Source: Thermophagus sp052400625 (GTDB lineage Bacteria > Bacteroidota > Bacteroidia > Bacteroidales > Marinilabiliaceae). Taken from it: 64,000 nt of DNA. Made by a program: the position numbers and the translations under genes. Under the pieces are notes generated by a model. That model did no database searches, was not told where the DNA came from, and saw only the letters and a list, made by a program, of their open reading frames with translations. How positions within the stretch are numbered: the stretch's first letter is position 1; each line of letters begins with the position of its first letter. Below, one piece after another: positions 46,076 through 56,384 of this stretch. The stretch is taken from the NCBI GenBank assembly GCA_052400625.1, contig JBQTGH010000005.1; one strand, given 5' to 3'.

Positions 46076-46737
46076 AACTTATCTTCTTGTAATTCTTTTA
46101 CTTATTCTTTGTTTTTACTTAGACCCGGAATTATAATATCCCTACCATAAAAAGAAGAAGTTTCTTCTTCAATCCATTCACAAAGGATGTATTATAATAC
46201 TATTATTTAGCGTTTTACAACAACGATTTACTGTCTTTTCAAAAAACGTCCTAGCAACAGACTCTGTTTCTTAGAACGAAATCCATAAGAATTCATTGTT
46301 TTTATACTACAAAAATAGAAAAAGGTTATACCACCAAGCCAACTTTAATTCTTTTTTTTGATTTCAGGTGGAACAAGAGCCTATTAAGGTGATACATTTC
46401 CTTTGCAATACAACGCTTCCTTCCCCAATTTCCCCGACTTCCTCTCCTGATGGTTATTCTCTGATCATATAACGATCACAACCTTTAATTTATTTTTGTG
46501 TTTTACGTTTATAATTGAACAAAAAGTAAAAACAAAAGGAATAATCAAGGCCGAGCCAGTACCTTTGATGGTAGGGATTCCATAGAACAATCATCAAGTC
46601 AAAAAACTAAACCAAATAACAATCTGAACAGATGGGAATTCTCATATTACGAAACAAAATCAAAAACAGACCAATTTATTTAATTATTTTTGACCCCAAC
46701 ATACAAAGATTCGCAAAGGAAGCAACAATCCATAATT
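46076..46737. promoter_or_regulatory. Divergent region between gldJ and porU
   Basis: About 660 bases without a gene. It holds the divergent promoters. TATTTTTG at 46491-46498 matches the -7 consensus TAnnTTTG on the plus strand and would give a leader of about 235 bases for porU, but there is no clear -33 element. Nothing else recognised. Confidence 0.4.
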
Positions 46738-49700
46738 ATGTGGAATTATAAAGGTCAAATAACGACTCTATTTCTTCTTATTTTGTCGGGCTTAATCTTC
46801 TTTGTCAGAGCCGGTGCTAACGACTCTGTAACCATGGTCAGAAAAATTGAGTGGCAAGATACCCGGTATCCCGAACTTCCTTTTAAAGGTCAGGGATATT
46901 ATCAAGAGGAGAATGGTTGGCCGGTAATGGTTTCGTTGATTCCCTTACCTGTAGGAACAGATCCCCGACAAACCGTCGTGGATGTTCGGGCATTAACATG
47001 GGAAACAATACATAGTGACAAGGCCTTTTCTGACACCATCGTAAAAAAGCTCTCACCAACTTTTAACCATCGCTTAGTCTATATTCAGAAAAAAGCGTAC
47101 GTCGAACTTGAAATTATTCCGTTCAGAAGAATAAATAATGAGGAACATCATTGGCAACGGCTATTGAGTTATTCTGTTTCAATTTCATATGGTGAGATTC
47201 TAAAAACCACAGATCTCAAATCAGCCACTTCAAAGTATGCCTCCAACTCAAAGCTGGCTTCCGGTAAATGGGTTAAAATCGGAACTACCCAAAAAGGAAT
47301 TTACAAAATACCATATGCCACGCTCAAAACCTGGGGTTTCAGTGATCCTGAAAAAGCTCAGATTTACGGATACGGTGGGGTTATGGTTCCTTTAAACAAC
47401 AGTGAATTCCGTCCCGACGACCTGCCACCCATCGCCTGCTGGCATCAAAACAATGCCCTCTTCTTCTACAGTGCCGGCCCCTGGCAGTGGAACTGGAACA
47501 GTCAGAGAAACATGTTCGAACACATTCCACATCTCTATTCCCCACTCTCCTTTTATTTTGTATCTGACACCGACCAACCTCTGACACCTCAGATCCAAAA
47601 CACGGAGGAAATTGAAGCTGATTACACGTCTTCATCCTATGACTTCCTCCTGTTCCATGAAACGGAAAAAGAGAATCTGCTCAACTCCGGGTGCTTGTGG
47701 TTGGGCGAAAAATTTAGTCCGTCAGGAACCCCCGAAAGAACCTTTACGTTTGAGATCCCCAATGTGGAACTCAATTCCGATGCCATGCTTTACACTCAAG
47801 TAGCTGGGAGATCGAACGCCTCTCATGCCTTTAACATTTCCATCGATGGTTTGGCATCAGGCACCCTTCCACTTGCTACCGTATCATTGAGTGATTATCT
47901 GGGTTATTATGCCAGGATGAACGCAGAGAAGATAACCTTTCCCGTTACCACCAATTCAATTAGCATAACCTACCAATACGCCCCCACTTCAACCTCTTCT
48001 GTCGGATGGCTCGACTATCTGATTTTACAATCCAGAAGTCTCCTAACCCTCAAAAACGGACCTATTGTATTCCGTGATCATCTTTCTGCAAACCCTGAAG
48101 GCATATCTGCATTTCATATATTTGATGTGCCCCACAACGCTGTCGTATGGGATGTCACGAACCCCCTTCTTATCAAACAAATAAGTGCCGCTATCGACGG
48201 CACCACACTGACCTTTAAAGACAGTACATCCAACATAAAAGAATATGTGGCCTTTTCCCCCGACATGGAATTTCCCACTCCCCAATTTATTGGAGAAATT
48301 CCGAACCAAAACCTTCATGCCTCACCTCAGGCCGAAATGGTTATTGTCGCCCCAAAATCTTTTTTAGAGCAAGCCTACCGGTTGGCTGACCTCCATGCCA
48401 CCCATTCCGGATTATCGGTGGTAGTGGCAGAAAGAGACCAAATTTATAATGAATTTTCATGGGGACATCCTGATCCCGGTGCCATCAGGGGCTTCATAAA
48501 AATGCTCTATGACAGAGCCGGACAAAATGGCAATCAGGCGCCCCGTCTGCTCCTCCTTTTTGGGGATGGAAGCTTCGACAACCGTCATATAGACAACACG
48601 CCTGCCGCACCACTCCCCACCTATCAGTCCCAATCGTCTCTTTATCAAACTGCCTCGTTCGTAACAGATGATTTCTTTGGATTTCTCGATGATGACGAAG
48701 GCGACCATTTACAAAGCGACCGACTCGACATCGGAATAGGACGTTTCCCTGTTAATTCCTTGGAAGAAGCTACCATCGCGGTCGATAAAACCGAAGCATA
48801 TCTTCTCAGTCAGGAAAAAGGAAGGTGGAAAACCCGACTAACCTTTGTGGGCGATGATGGTGACAACAATATCCATATGCGGGATGCGGATAAGCTCACC
48901 CAAAAAGTGGCTGCAGCTCACCCCGAATTTGACATCAACAAAATCTATCTTGATGCTTACCCGGTTTCATCCTCTGCCACCGGACGGGAATTTCCCGATG
49001 CAAAAAACGATATACAGGAAGCTATATCTGAAGGAACACTCATATGGAACTACTCCGGACATGGAAGTGAAAGCGCCCTCGCACATGAAAAAATCTTAAC
49101 TGTTTCCGACATCCAGAGTTGGATCAACAAACAAAAACTTCCTTTATTCGTCACGGCAACTTGCGAATTCAGCCGTTTTGACAATCACGAATACACCTCG
49201 GCAGGCGAGCAAGTTTTTCTTTCCCAAAACGGAGGAGGTATTGCTCTCCTCTCCACCACACGTATTGTGTACGCCAGCCTCAATTACACCTTAAACAATG
49301 CTTTCTACAACCATGTTTTTGAATACGATGAAACAGGGCAACCTCTACGACTGGGGGAAATGATGCGTCGTACAAAACTCGAATCAGGCGCCAACACCAA
49401 TAAGTTAAACTTTACACTGCTGGGCGACCCTGCTCTGCAATTAATGTTCCCGCCTCATCAAATCAGCACGGTTGAACTGAATGGAGAACCAATCGCCAGC
49501 AGTACCGACACCATTAAGGCGATGTCGCATAACACCCTCAAAGCAAAAGTGACTGATTCGTTCGGAAACACCATCAACGATTTTAATGGCACTGCCTTTA
49601 TTACCATTTTTGATAAAGCAGTTGATCTCCAAACCATAGGAAATGACGGCAATATACCGTTCGAATACAGTGAATATTCCAACATTCTCTTCAGCGGTAG

Positions 49701-50538
49701 AGCAACCGTAAATAATGGACTTTTCGAAATCTCATTTGTGATACCTCAGGATATTCGCTATAATCTCGACTACGGCAGAATCAGCTATTATGCGCAGGCC
49801 GACGATGGCAGAGAAGCATTCGGTGCTTACAGTAATATTTTTATCGGTGGCATCAGTGAACTCATTGCCTCCGATAACTCTGGACCGGAAATCCGGATGT
49901 ACCTAAACCATCCCAACTTCAATGATGGAGACCAAACCACTAACCGCCCTATGCTCTACGCCCGTTTGGCCGACGAATCCGGAATTAACACCTCAGGTAC
50001 GGGGATTGGCCATGACATTACGCTTATTATTGATGAAGATAAAAACAACCCCATTATACTGAATGACAATTACACCGCAGATATTGATAATTTTCAAAGT
50101 GGAACGCTGCAATATCAACTGCCGCAAATGGAAGACGGCGACCATACGCTAACGCTTAAAGTATGGGACAATTACAATAATTCCTCAGCAGGTACGTTAA
50201 ATTTCAAAGTCTCATCAACGCATGGTATAAATGGTCGGAATTTTATCGTTTATCCCAATCCTGTCAAACCAGGCAACAATGTATATTTCTCTTTAACCAC
50301 AGATATTCCCAATGACATTATTGATGCCACCATACAATTTATGAACTCGGCAGGACAGGTCACCGGAACCGTTGAGGAGGAATTAATAATATCCGGAAAT
50401 GCGCTGGGACCATACCTGTTGCCACTGGAACGATCGGGATGGAATTATAATGGGATCTGTTTTGTGAGAATAATTCTGAAAGCACAAAACGGGAAAAAAG
50501 AACAATTTGTGGCAAAACTTTTACCCGCCCGACAATAA
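46738..50538 (+). CDS. porU: T9SS C-terminal signal peptidase/sortase PorU
   Basis: The gingipain-like (C25) cysteine protease that removes the C-terminal domain from type IX secretion cargo at the cell surface. I start it at ATG 46738, which opens directly onto a signal peptide (TTLFLLILSGLIFFVRA); an upstream TTG at 46690 adds 16 polar residues. The catalytic pair is H775 (NYSGHGSESA) and C809 (VTATCEFSRFDN). The LLGDPALQL motif also matches C25. Its own C-terminal Ig-like/CTD region starts FIVYPNPVKPG. Length 1267 fits PorU. porV follows after 141 bp. Confidence 0.95.
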   Translation: MWNYKGQITTLFLLILSGLIFFVRAGANDSVTMVRKIEWQDTRYPELPFKGQGYYQEENGWPVMVSLIPLPVGTDPRQTVVDVRALTWETIHSDKAFSDTIVKKLSPTFNHRLVYIQKKAYVELEIIPFRRINNEEHHWQRLLSYSVSISYGEILKTTDLKSATSKYASNSKLASGKWVKIGTTQKGIYKIPYATLKTWGFSDPEKAQIYGYGGVMVPLNNSEFRPDDLPPIACWHQNNALFFYSAGPWQWNWNSQRNMFEHIPHLYSPLSFYFVSDTDQPLTPQIQNTEEIEADYTSSSYDFLLFHETEKENLLNSGCLWLGEKFSPSGTPERTFTFEIPNVELNSDAMLYTQVAGRSNASHAFNISIDGLASGTLPLATVSLSDYLGYYARMNAEKITFPVTTNSISITYQYAPTSTSSVGWLDYLILQSRSLLTLKNGPIVFRDHLSANPEGISAFHIFDVPHNAVVWDVTNPLLIKQISAAIDGTTLTFKDSTSNIKEYVAFSPDMEFPTPQFIGEIPNQNLHASPQAEMVIVAPKSFLEQAYRLADLHATHSGLSVVVAERDQIYNEFSWGHPDPGAIRGFIKMLYDRAGQNGNQAPRLLLLFGDGSFDNRHIDNTPAAPLPTYQSQSSLYQTASFVTDDFFGFLDDDEGDHLQSDRLDIGIGRFPVNSLEEATIAVDKTEAYLLSQEKGRWKTRLTFVGDDGDNNIHMRDADKLTQKVAAAHPEFDINKIYLDAYPVSSSATGREFPDAKNDIQEAISEGTLIWNYSGHGSESALAHEKILTVSDIQSWINKQKLPLFVTATCEFSRFDNHEYTSAGEQVFLSQNGGGIALLSTTRIVYASLNYTLNNAFYNHVFEYDETGQPLRLGEMMRRTKLESGANTNKLNFTLLGDPALQLMFPPHQISTVELNGEPIASSTDTIKAMSHNTLKAKVTDSFGNTINDFNGTAFITIFDKAVDLQTIGNDGNIPFEYSEYSNILFSGRATVNNGLFEISFVIPQDIRYNLDYGRISYYAQADDGREAFGAYSNIFIGGISELIASDNSGPEIRMYLNHPNFNDGDQTTNRPMLYARLADESGINTSGTGIGHDITLIIDEDKNNPIILNDNYTADIDNFQSGTLQYQLPQMEDGDHTLTLKVWDNYNNSSAGTLNFKVSSTHGINGRNFIVYPNPVKPGNNVYFSLTTDIPNDIIDATIQFMNSAGQVTGTVEEELIISGNALGPYLLPLERSGWNYNGICFVRIILKAQNGKKEQFVAKLLPARQ

Positions 50539-50679
50539 ACAATATGAATAAAACACCATGAGTAAAAAGCCCCTGACCTCATCGGTCAAATAACAAAAAA
50601 CATTTTTCAAAACTTAACCTGCCCCATAATCGTATCCTAAGGATTTATGAATTGAAATTATAGATAAACACATATACTG

Positions 50680-51849
50680 ATGGAAAGAAATACATTAAGA
50701 AAATTAATCTTTTTATTTATTCTGTTGAACCAGTTGGTCCATGCCCAAGCTCAGGACGGGCAATTATCCCCTTCTGATTTAGGGGGGCAGGTAAACATCA
50801 TCAGTACGGCGGTCCCTTTTCTGGAGATAGCACCCGAATCAAGAGGAGGTGGGATGGGGAATACAGGGGTGGCCACCTCACCCGATGTCAACTCACAACA
50901 TTGGAATCCTGCCAAATATGCTTTTATTCAACAGGAAATGGGTGCCGCAGTCTCTTATACCCCTTGGCTGAGAAAGTTGGTCAATGATATCAACCTCTAT
51001 TACTTGGCAGGGTATAAACGGCTCGATAACCTGCAAACCGTAAGTGCTTCATTAAGGTATTTTTCCCTGGGAGATATCATTTTTAACGATGAAGCCGGAA
51101 CATTTATCGGGAATGCCACACCCAACGAGTTTGCCATAGACATTGCTTACAGTCGTATCTTATCCCAACATTTTTCCGGAGCAGTCGCTTTTCGCTATAT
51201 CCGTTCCGATTTACAGCTGGCTCTGGGAAGTTATTCCGGCAGCGAGACCTATGAGGCCGGCAACTCTTTTGCCGCCGATCTGGCATTCTATTATCAAAAC
51301 GAGATAGAACTGGGCGGCAGAGATGGCATTCTCTCCGCTGGATTAAACATATCCAATATCGGAACCAAATTATCCTATGGAGGCGATGATGCCTTCTTTA
51401 TTCCTACCAATTTAAAACTTGGTGCGGCCTATTCAACCCAAATTGATGAATACAACCAGGTGTCTCTGACCATCGACCTGAATAAATTACTGGTTCCCAC
51501 ACCTAACGACGACAGTGGATATATCACCTCGGATGCCTCTGTAGTCAGCGGTATATTCCGCTCCTTCAGCGATGCCCCTCGCGGGTTGGAAGAAGAACTG
51601 GAAGAAATCAACATCAGCGTTGGTGCGGAGTACTTATATGCTCAACAATTTGCAATTCGTGCCGGTTATTTCCATGAACACGAAAACAAAGGGAATCGTA
51701 AGTTTTTCACTGCCGGCGTTGGCATCAAATTCAATATGCTGAATATTGACGCCTCCTACATCATTCCGGTGGTTCAGAACAACCCATTGGCAAACACGGT
51801 TCGTTTTACGCTGGGCTTTGATCTGGATCAGATGATCGGAAACAATTAG
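50680..51849 (+). CDS. porV: T9SS outer membrane shuttle PorV (LptO)
   Basis: A 389-residue FadL-like outer membrane barrel with a signal peptide (LIFLFILLNQLVHAQA). The N-terminal segment FLEIAPESRGGGMGNTGVA and HWNPAKYAF are characteristic of PorV. It carries T9SS cargo from the translocon to PorU for cleavage. Adjacency to porU supports the call. Confidence 0.95.
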   Translation: MERNTLRKLIFLFILLNQLVHAQAQDGQLSPSDLGGQVNIISTAVPFLEIAPESRGGGMGNTGVATSPDVNSQHWNPAKYAFIQQEMGAAVSYTPWLRKLVNDINLYYLAGYKRLDNLQTVSASLRYFSLGDIIFNDEAGTFIGNATPNEFAIDIAYSRILSQHFSGAVAFRYIRSDLQLALGSYSGSETYEAGNSFAADLAFYYQNEIELGGRDGILSAGLNISNIGTKLSYGGDDAFFIPTNLKLGAAYSTQIDEYNQVSLTIDLNKLLVPTPNDDSGYITSDASVVSGIFRSFSDAPRGLEEELEEINISVGAEYLYAQQFAIRAGYFHEHENKGNRKFFTAGVGIKFNMLNIDASYIIPVVQNNPLANTVRFTLGFDLDQMIGNN

Positions 51850-51909
51850 GAATACCCCTTTCAACCATCTTAAATCTTAAAATCTAATAATCTTACATCT
51901 ATCAAAAAT

Positions 51910-52389
51910 ATGGCTATACGAATTGGAATGGGCTATGACGTCCATCAACTGGCCGAGGACTATGAATTGTGGATTGGGGGAAATAAGATTCCCTCAGAAA
52001 AAGGATCGGTAGGTCATTCCGACGGAGATGTATTAATCCACGCAATCTGTGATGCTCTTTTTGGGGCACTGGCTTTGAGGGATATTGGCTACCATTTCCC
52101 CGATACCGATCCTCAACTAAAAGGCATCGACAGTAAACTACTGCTAAAAAAAACCATGCAGATCATACGTGAAAAAGGGTATGACCTGGGAAATCTCGAT
52201 TCCACCATATGCCTTCAGGCGCCCAAGCTGAACCCCCACATCCCCCAAATGCAGGAAACGCTGGCCAGCGTAATGGAAGTGGATCCATCACAAGTATCGG
52301 TAAAGGCTACCACCACCGAAAAGCTGGGATTTGTGGGAGAAGAAAAAGGCATTGCAGCCTATGCATCGGTTTTGCTAGTGAAAAAATAA
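51910..52389 (+). CDS. ispF: 2-C-methyl-D-erythritol 2,4-cyclodiphosphate synthase IspF
   Basis: 159 residues; a step in the MEP isoprenoid pathway, forming MEcPP and CMP. Start is the ATG at 51910 (RIGMGYDVHQL, the metal-binding DxH). Other family motifs are GHSDGDVLIHAICDAL, ALRDIGYHFPDTDP and the C-terminal KATTTEKLGFVGEEKGIA. It lies 60 bp after porV, possibly as the last gene of the porU-porV unit. Confidence 0.97.
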   Translation: MAIRIGMGYDVHQLAEDYELWIGGNKIPSEKGSVGHSDGDVLIHAICDALFGALALRDIGYHFPDTDPQLKGIDSKLLLKKTMQIIREKGYDLGNLDSTICLQAPKLNPHIPQMQETLASVMEVDPSQVSVKATTTEKLGFVGEEKGIAAYASVLLVKK

Positions 52390-52461
52390 ATCCTCATTAC
52401 CGTCCCTAACCTCTTCAGGCTGACCTCCAGTCATTTTCCACACTAAATTCTATACTAAAAA

Positions 52462-52797
52462 ATGAACACCATACAATCTCCTGAACATTTTCATCAGGTA
52501 ACCTCTTCCGAAGCGGCAGCTCTGGTCTATTTTTCCCACGAACAATGTGGCGTATGCAAAGTACTGAAACCAAAGATCGAGACTATGCTGAAGGAGAAGT
52601 ACCCCGCCATGAATATGTATTACTGCAACACGGTGGAACAACCCGAAGTGGCAGCCCAAAACCGCATCTTTGCCGTACCCACGGTGTTGGTCTTTTTCGA
52701 AGGCAAGGAGACCTTCCGCTTCAGTCGTAATCTGGGGGTTGACGAATTGGCCGGAGCCATCGACCGCCCCTATTCTCTGATGTTTGGCGACGACTGA
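52462..52797 (+). CDS. Thioredoxin family protein
   Basis: 111 residues with the thioredoxin fold and an active-site CGVC at C29-C32 (FSHEQCGVCKVLKPKI), the cis-Pro strand FAVPTVLVFFEGKE and a usual C-terminal helix. The CGVC pair is less common than CGPC but still redox-competent. A cytosolic disulfide reductase or stress protein is likely. The gene converges on and overlaps the FUSC gene by 28 bp. Confidence 0.9.
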   Translation: MNTIQSPEHFHQVTSSEAAALVYFSHEQCGVCKVLKPKIETMLKEKYPAMNMYYCNTVEQPEVAAQNRIFAVPTVLVFFEGKETFRFSRNLGVDELAGAIDRPYSLMFGDD

Positions 52798-54911
52798 CCC
52801 GCCACGGTTTCACGCACCAACCGGTGACCAATATCGGCGATATTGTACAATAATATCAGCTGTTGCTGATTCACTGTTGGGGCTTCCTGTTTCAACCGCT
52901 GTTGAAGATCACGAACAACGGACTCCATTTGGGCTTGCCGAATAACGGGAGAAAGATTCTTGTCACCCAATATTTTCAAAATATCCCGTCCTGTATCAAT
53001 GATTCCCTCGGCCACATCAATTGCTCGGCCTCGATGGGCACCAAAAGCCGAGATAAAGGAAAGCAAGGCATGATTCAAATAGGTCATTTTAAAAGCCTTG
53101 CGATGAAAAGACTTGTATTTCTCGGGCTCGGTCTGTATATCCTGCCAGGCCATCGCAAGAGCATTGTCGGCCTGATGAGCCTCCCGGCGCGCAATGCGAT
53201 ATTCCAGATCGTCCATGCTGTTGGGATGCTCATATTCAGCAAGGATCGCCTCCAAATAGTTTCTGTTTCTCGTCAAAGCATCGTCCAACAATACCGGTAG
53301 TTTCTTATATTGCCACTGATGCCATAGCAGACGGACACTTCCCAACGCCAGCACAGCACCTATCAAAGTATCGGCCAGTCGGGGAACCATCATCGCAACC
53401 CCGATATTGGATATCAGGTTGAAAGCGCACAATACAAAAGTGGTGATAAACACCACCGAAACCGAATACTCTTTTTTAAGCCACACAAAAAAGAAAAAGG
53501 CCGAAGCCAGCATCAGCAATACCTGTCCCGGCATCGTTAAGAGTTGAACAATCAATATCCCGACAATCACTCCTGTGAGAGTCCCCAAAACCCGTTGAAA
53601 CAGACGTCGTCGCGTGGCACTATAGCTGGGCTGAAGCACAAACAATACCGTCAGAATAATCCATTCCCCCTTTTCGATATCCGCAACTTCACTAATCAAA
53701 AAACCAATCCAGAAACAGATGGCCAATCTTAGCGCATAGCGCATTCTGGGATGCCTAAAACTCAACTGTTCGCTAAATTTTTTCCAAAGCGGTCGATCGT
53801 CACGCAACAATTTTGGCAACACCGGAACATCCGGCACCTCGGCCAGCCTGCTAAACGAAGCATTGGCCTGCTCCAAATTGGCGACCAATAGACGCAACGG
53901 ATGGTTTGAATCTAAGTCAAGCTTCTCCACACGATCCAGAAGGGTCTGTATTATCCAGTTTAGAGAAGATGGACGTCGATAATGACTGCCTGCCAGCAAC
54001 GCCTCGGCAAACAAACCGGACGCATGAGCCAGCTCATGCAACGTGTGCCCCGCCAACTCAACCAATTCACGCGTTGCAGGATCATTACTCAAAAGATCAT
54101 ATCGCTCATGCGAAGAAGCCGCCCGCTCATGTAAGGCCTGCAAAACCATAAAATAATGAAACCAGGGTGCCAGTTCCGACTCATCATCCATGGCATCCCG
54201 ATAACTGTTCAATACATCTTTGATACGATCAAGCGTATTGACCATCTCGACGTTGAGCAAAGCCAATTTTGCCCGAACCTCTCGCTGGTTTCTCTTATCA
54301 CTGGGAAAAAGATGCGACTTTTCATCCAGATATCGCGACAATGCCATGTAACCACGCCCCAAATGTTCGTCCAGTAACCGATAGGGCCGCAAATATAGAA
54401 AACCCAACGATATCAATCCGTAAAACAAAGCGCCGCCGGGAAGGAGTAACGGCTGCCAGTACCAGGCCGGACTGATTTCAGAACCTATCATGGCATATAA
54501 TCCCACCAATATAGCCCCAAAAGTAATTCCACGATATCGCTCGCCAATGCCACCGGTCAGTATAAATACAATGGTCGATAACCCCAATCCCCCACCAAGC
54601 AACAGCGGCCATGGACGAAGTAATTCAACCGACAAACTGGAAATTCCAAAGCCCACAACTTTTAAAGCCAACGACTGTATCCGACCACGCGGGTGATCAT
54701 CCGTCTCCGACAAGGCCCCGGCAAGAACACCCAATGCCGCTGTTACCGCAAAAAACGAATAGCCCAATATTTCCAACGGAAGGATCACAATCCCCATCAC
54801 CATCGTGGCTTTGGCGGCCATCATCCAATCGGGATGCAACAGAAAAGCCCGCATCCATCGCCCGGACAAGCGAACCTTCCCCATAACAGTCTTTCTTCGG
54901 CGAATTACCAT
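52770..54911 (-). CDS. FUSC/YccS-type inner membrane protein
   Basis: 713 residues with two blocks of membrane helices (about 25-180 and 395-515) separated by soluble helical parts, the build of FUSC (YccS/YhfK/aromatic acid exporter-like) proteins. The second block includes FLISEVADIEKGEWIILTVL and LFVLQPSYSATRRRLFQRVL, the FUSC signature. Members act as efflux or osmotic-stress proteins of the inner membrane; the substrate is unknown. Start is the ATG at 54911; a second ATG is at 54884. Its GC content looks higher than that of the accessory region. Confidence 0.88.
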   Translation of the reverse strand: MVIRRRKTVMGKVRLSGRWMRAFLLHPDWMMAAKATMVMGIVILPLEILGYSFFAVTAALGVLAGALSETDDHPRGRIQSLALKVVGFGISSLSVELLRPWPLLLGGGLGLSTIVFILTGGIGERYRGITFGAILVGLYAMIGSEISPAWYWQPLLLPGGALFYGLISLGFLYLRPYRLLDEHLGRGYMALSRYLDEKSHLFPSDKRNQREVRAKLALLNVEMVNTLDRIKDVLNSYRDAMDDESELAPWFHYFMVLQALHERAASSHERYDLLSNDPATRELVELAGHTLHELAHASGLFAEALLAGSHYRRPSSLNWIIQTLLDRVEKLDLDSNHPLRLLVANLEQANASFSRLAEVPDVPVLPKLLRDDRPLWKKFSEQLSFRHPRMRYALRLAICFWIGFLISEVADIEKGEWIILTVLFVLQPSYSATRRRLFQRVLGTLTGVIVGILIVQLLTMPGQVLLMLASAFFFFVWLKKEYSVSVVFITTFVLCAFNLISNIGVAMMVPRLADTLIGAVLALGSVRLLWHQWQYKKLPVLLDDALTRNRNYLEAILAEYEHPNSMDDLEYRIARREAHQADNALAMAWQDIQTEPEKYKSFHRKAFKMTYLNHALLSFISAFGAHRGRAIDVAEGIIDTGRDILKILGDKNLSPVIRQAQMESVVRDLQQRLKQEAPTVNQQQLILLYNIADIGHRLVRETVAGQSSPNIRE

Positions 54912-55104
54912 CTATTCAATCAATTAAATAATCAGCAAATAAATGCGAAATTAAACCCTTTCTGACGATTACACAATGACCGCCACATTTAAATAGTCGT
55001 TACATTTGCGCTATAATTGGGGAGGAGTATTTTTATTCTTTCCCTAAAATCCTATCATCCATTGCATATTGATTCCTATTTTTGAAACCTGCAATAACGA
55101 CTTA

Positions 55105-55129
55105 AACCCGAAAATGCATTATTCGGGTT
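55105..55129. repeat. Minimal palindrome related to the MITE-like element
   Basis: Arms AACCCGAA (55105-55112) and TTCGGGTT (55122-55129) flank a self-palindromic AATGCATT. Its reverse complement begins with the same 17 bases as the left arm of the element at 58947. It ends 27 bp before the start of the AraC-type gene, so it may be a solo relic of the element or an operator for that regulator. Confidence 0.65.
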
Positions 55130-55155
55130 AAACCGACATCAACAACCATATAAAT

Positions 55156-56277
55156 ATGATATATAGCTCCATCAACAACCTTTTCATAATTCTGTTTTTC
55201 GGTGCTCTGGTGATCTTGGCGTTTGTTTTTTTTACCAACCCGTTAGGAATAAACAAAAAAGGAAATCGCGCCTTTTCCCTGTTTCTACTGCTCTATGCCT
55301 CTTTCTGGCTCGAAGAGGTCGTATCTTTTTCTGGCTTTAGCCCCATCCATCCGTTGTTTCTGACCACCATTCACGGGTTACAGATTTTCACACCTCCTGC
55401 CTTATACTTTTCTATCTTGTACTACAGTCGACCCCATTTCAAAATTGACGCGACACATAGCCTCCATCTGGTTCTGCCGGTTCTTTACATTGCAATCCGT
55501 TTTTTGATCCGCTGCGAAGGAATAAAATGGCCCTTTCTGAAACCGGCAGCCATTATAGTGATTTTATCCCAGTCGCTGCTGTACGTCATCCTATCTTATA
55601 TTAAAATCAGGCAACACAGAAAAAATATTTTGCAATACTCCTCCAACACCAAAGGTATTAACCTCAACTGGCTCGAATACATCGTTATTCAAATCATCCT
55701 TCTTTGCCTCATCATTATCTGGCATAACATCTTTGTGAGCACCACAGATCTCAACTTGTTTACCAACAGTCTGCAGTTGGTAACGGTATTCATTATCGCT
55801 TATTTTTCACTAAGACAAAAGGAAATTTTCCCCGACACCCGAGGCGAAATCAAAGATCTTTTTAATGCTGCCGAAAAGCCACAACCTTCTGATGCCACTC
55901 ACGAAAAAAAGAAAGTATTACCCGATTCGGAGCTCGTTTCCTACCAACAGCAATTGGAAGAGCTCATGCAAGTCAAAGAACCCCATCTAGACAGCGATCT
56001 CAACCTGTTAAAACTGGCAGCCCTCTTGGAGGTCACGCCCCACCAGTTGTCCTATATCATCAATACCGGTTTGGGCGAAAACTTCTTTCGTTTTGTCAAC
56101 CGACACAGGGTGGAAAAGGCCAAAGAATTACTAAAAAAAGAGGATCCCACACAAACCATGATCGGTGTCGCCTTCGATTCCGGTTTCAATTCCAAAACCG
56201 CTTTTAATACCACCTTCAAGAAGCTAACCGGCATGACTCCATCGGAATACAAAACCAAAGTTGGAAAAAGCCAATAG
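55156..56277 (+). CDS. Membrane AraC-family transcriptional regulator
   Basis: 373 residues: seven hydrophobic segments in the first 235 residues (FIILFFGALVILAFVFF to VTVFIIAYFSL), a linker, then an AraC-type DNA-binding domain (LAALLEVTPHQLSYIINTGL and VAFDSGFNSKTAFNTTFKKL, ending TGMTPSEYK). Such 7TM-AraC proteins are common in Bacteroidota and may sense a ligand in the membrane. It stands 107 bp before a TonB-dependent receptor gene and probably controls it. A palindrome in its upstream region could be its operator. Confidence 0.92.
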   Translation: MIYSSINNLFIILFFGALVILAFVFFTNPLGINKKGNRAFSLFLLLYASFWLEEVVSFSGFSPIHPLFLTTIHGLQIFTPPALYFSILYYSRPHFKIDATHSLHLVLPVLYIAIRFLIRCEGIKWPFLKPAAIIVILSQSLLYVILSYIKIRQHRKNILQYSSNTKGINLNWLEYIVIQIILLCLIIIWHNIFVSTTDLNLFTNSLQLVTVFIIAYFSLRQKEIFPDTRGEIKDLFNAAEKPQPSDATHEKKKVLPDSELVSYQQQLEELMQVKEPHLDSDLNLLKLAALLEVTPHQLSYIINTGLGENFFRFVNRHRVEKAKELLKKEDPTQTMIGVAFDSGFNSKTAFNTTFKKLTGMTPSEYKTKVGKSQ

Positions 56278-56384
56278 CTCGAAGGTATGATATTGAAAAA
56301 AAGAGGTTCCAATTTATAAAACCGAACGGCCACACGGCAAAAGAAGAGTAATCTTGCCCCCAAAACTAAACAGATCGACACACT

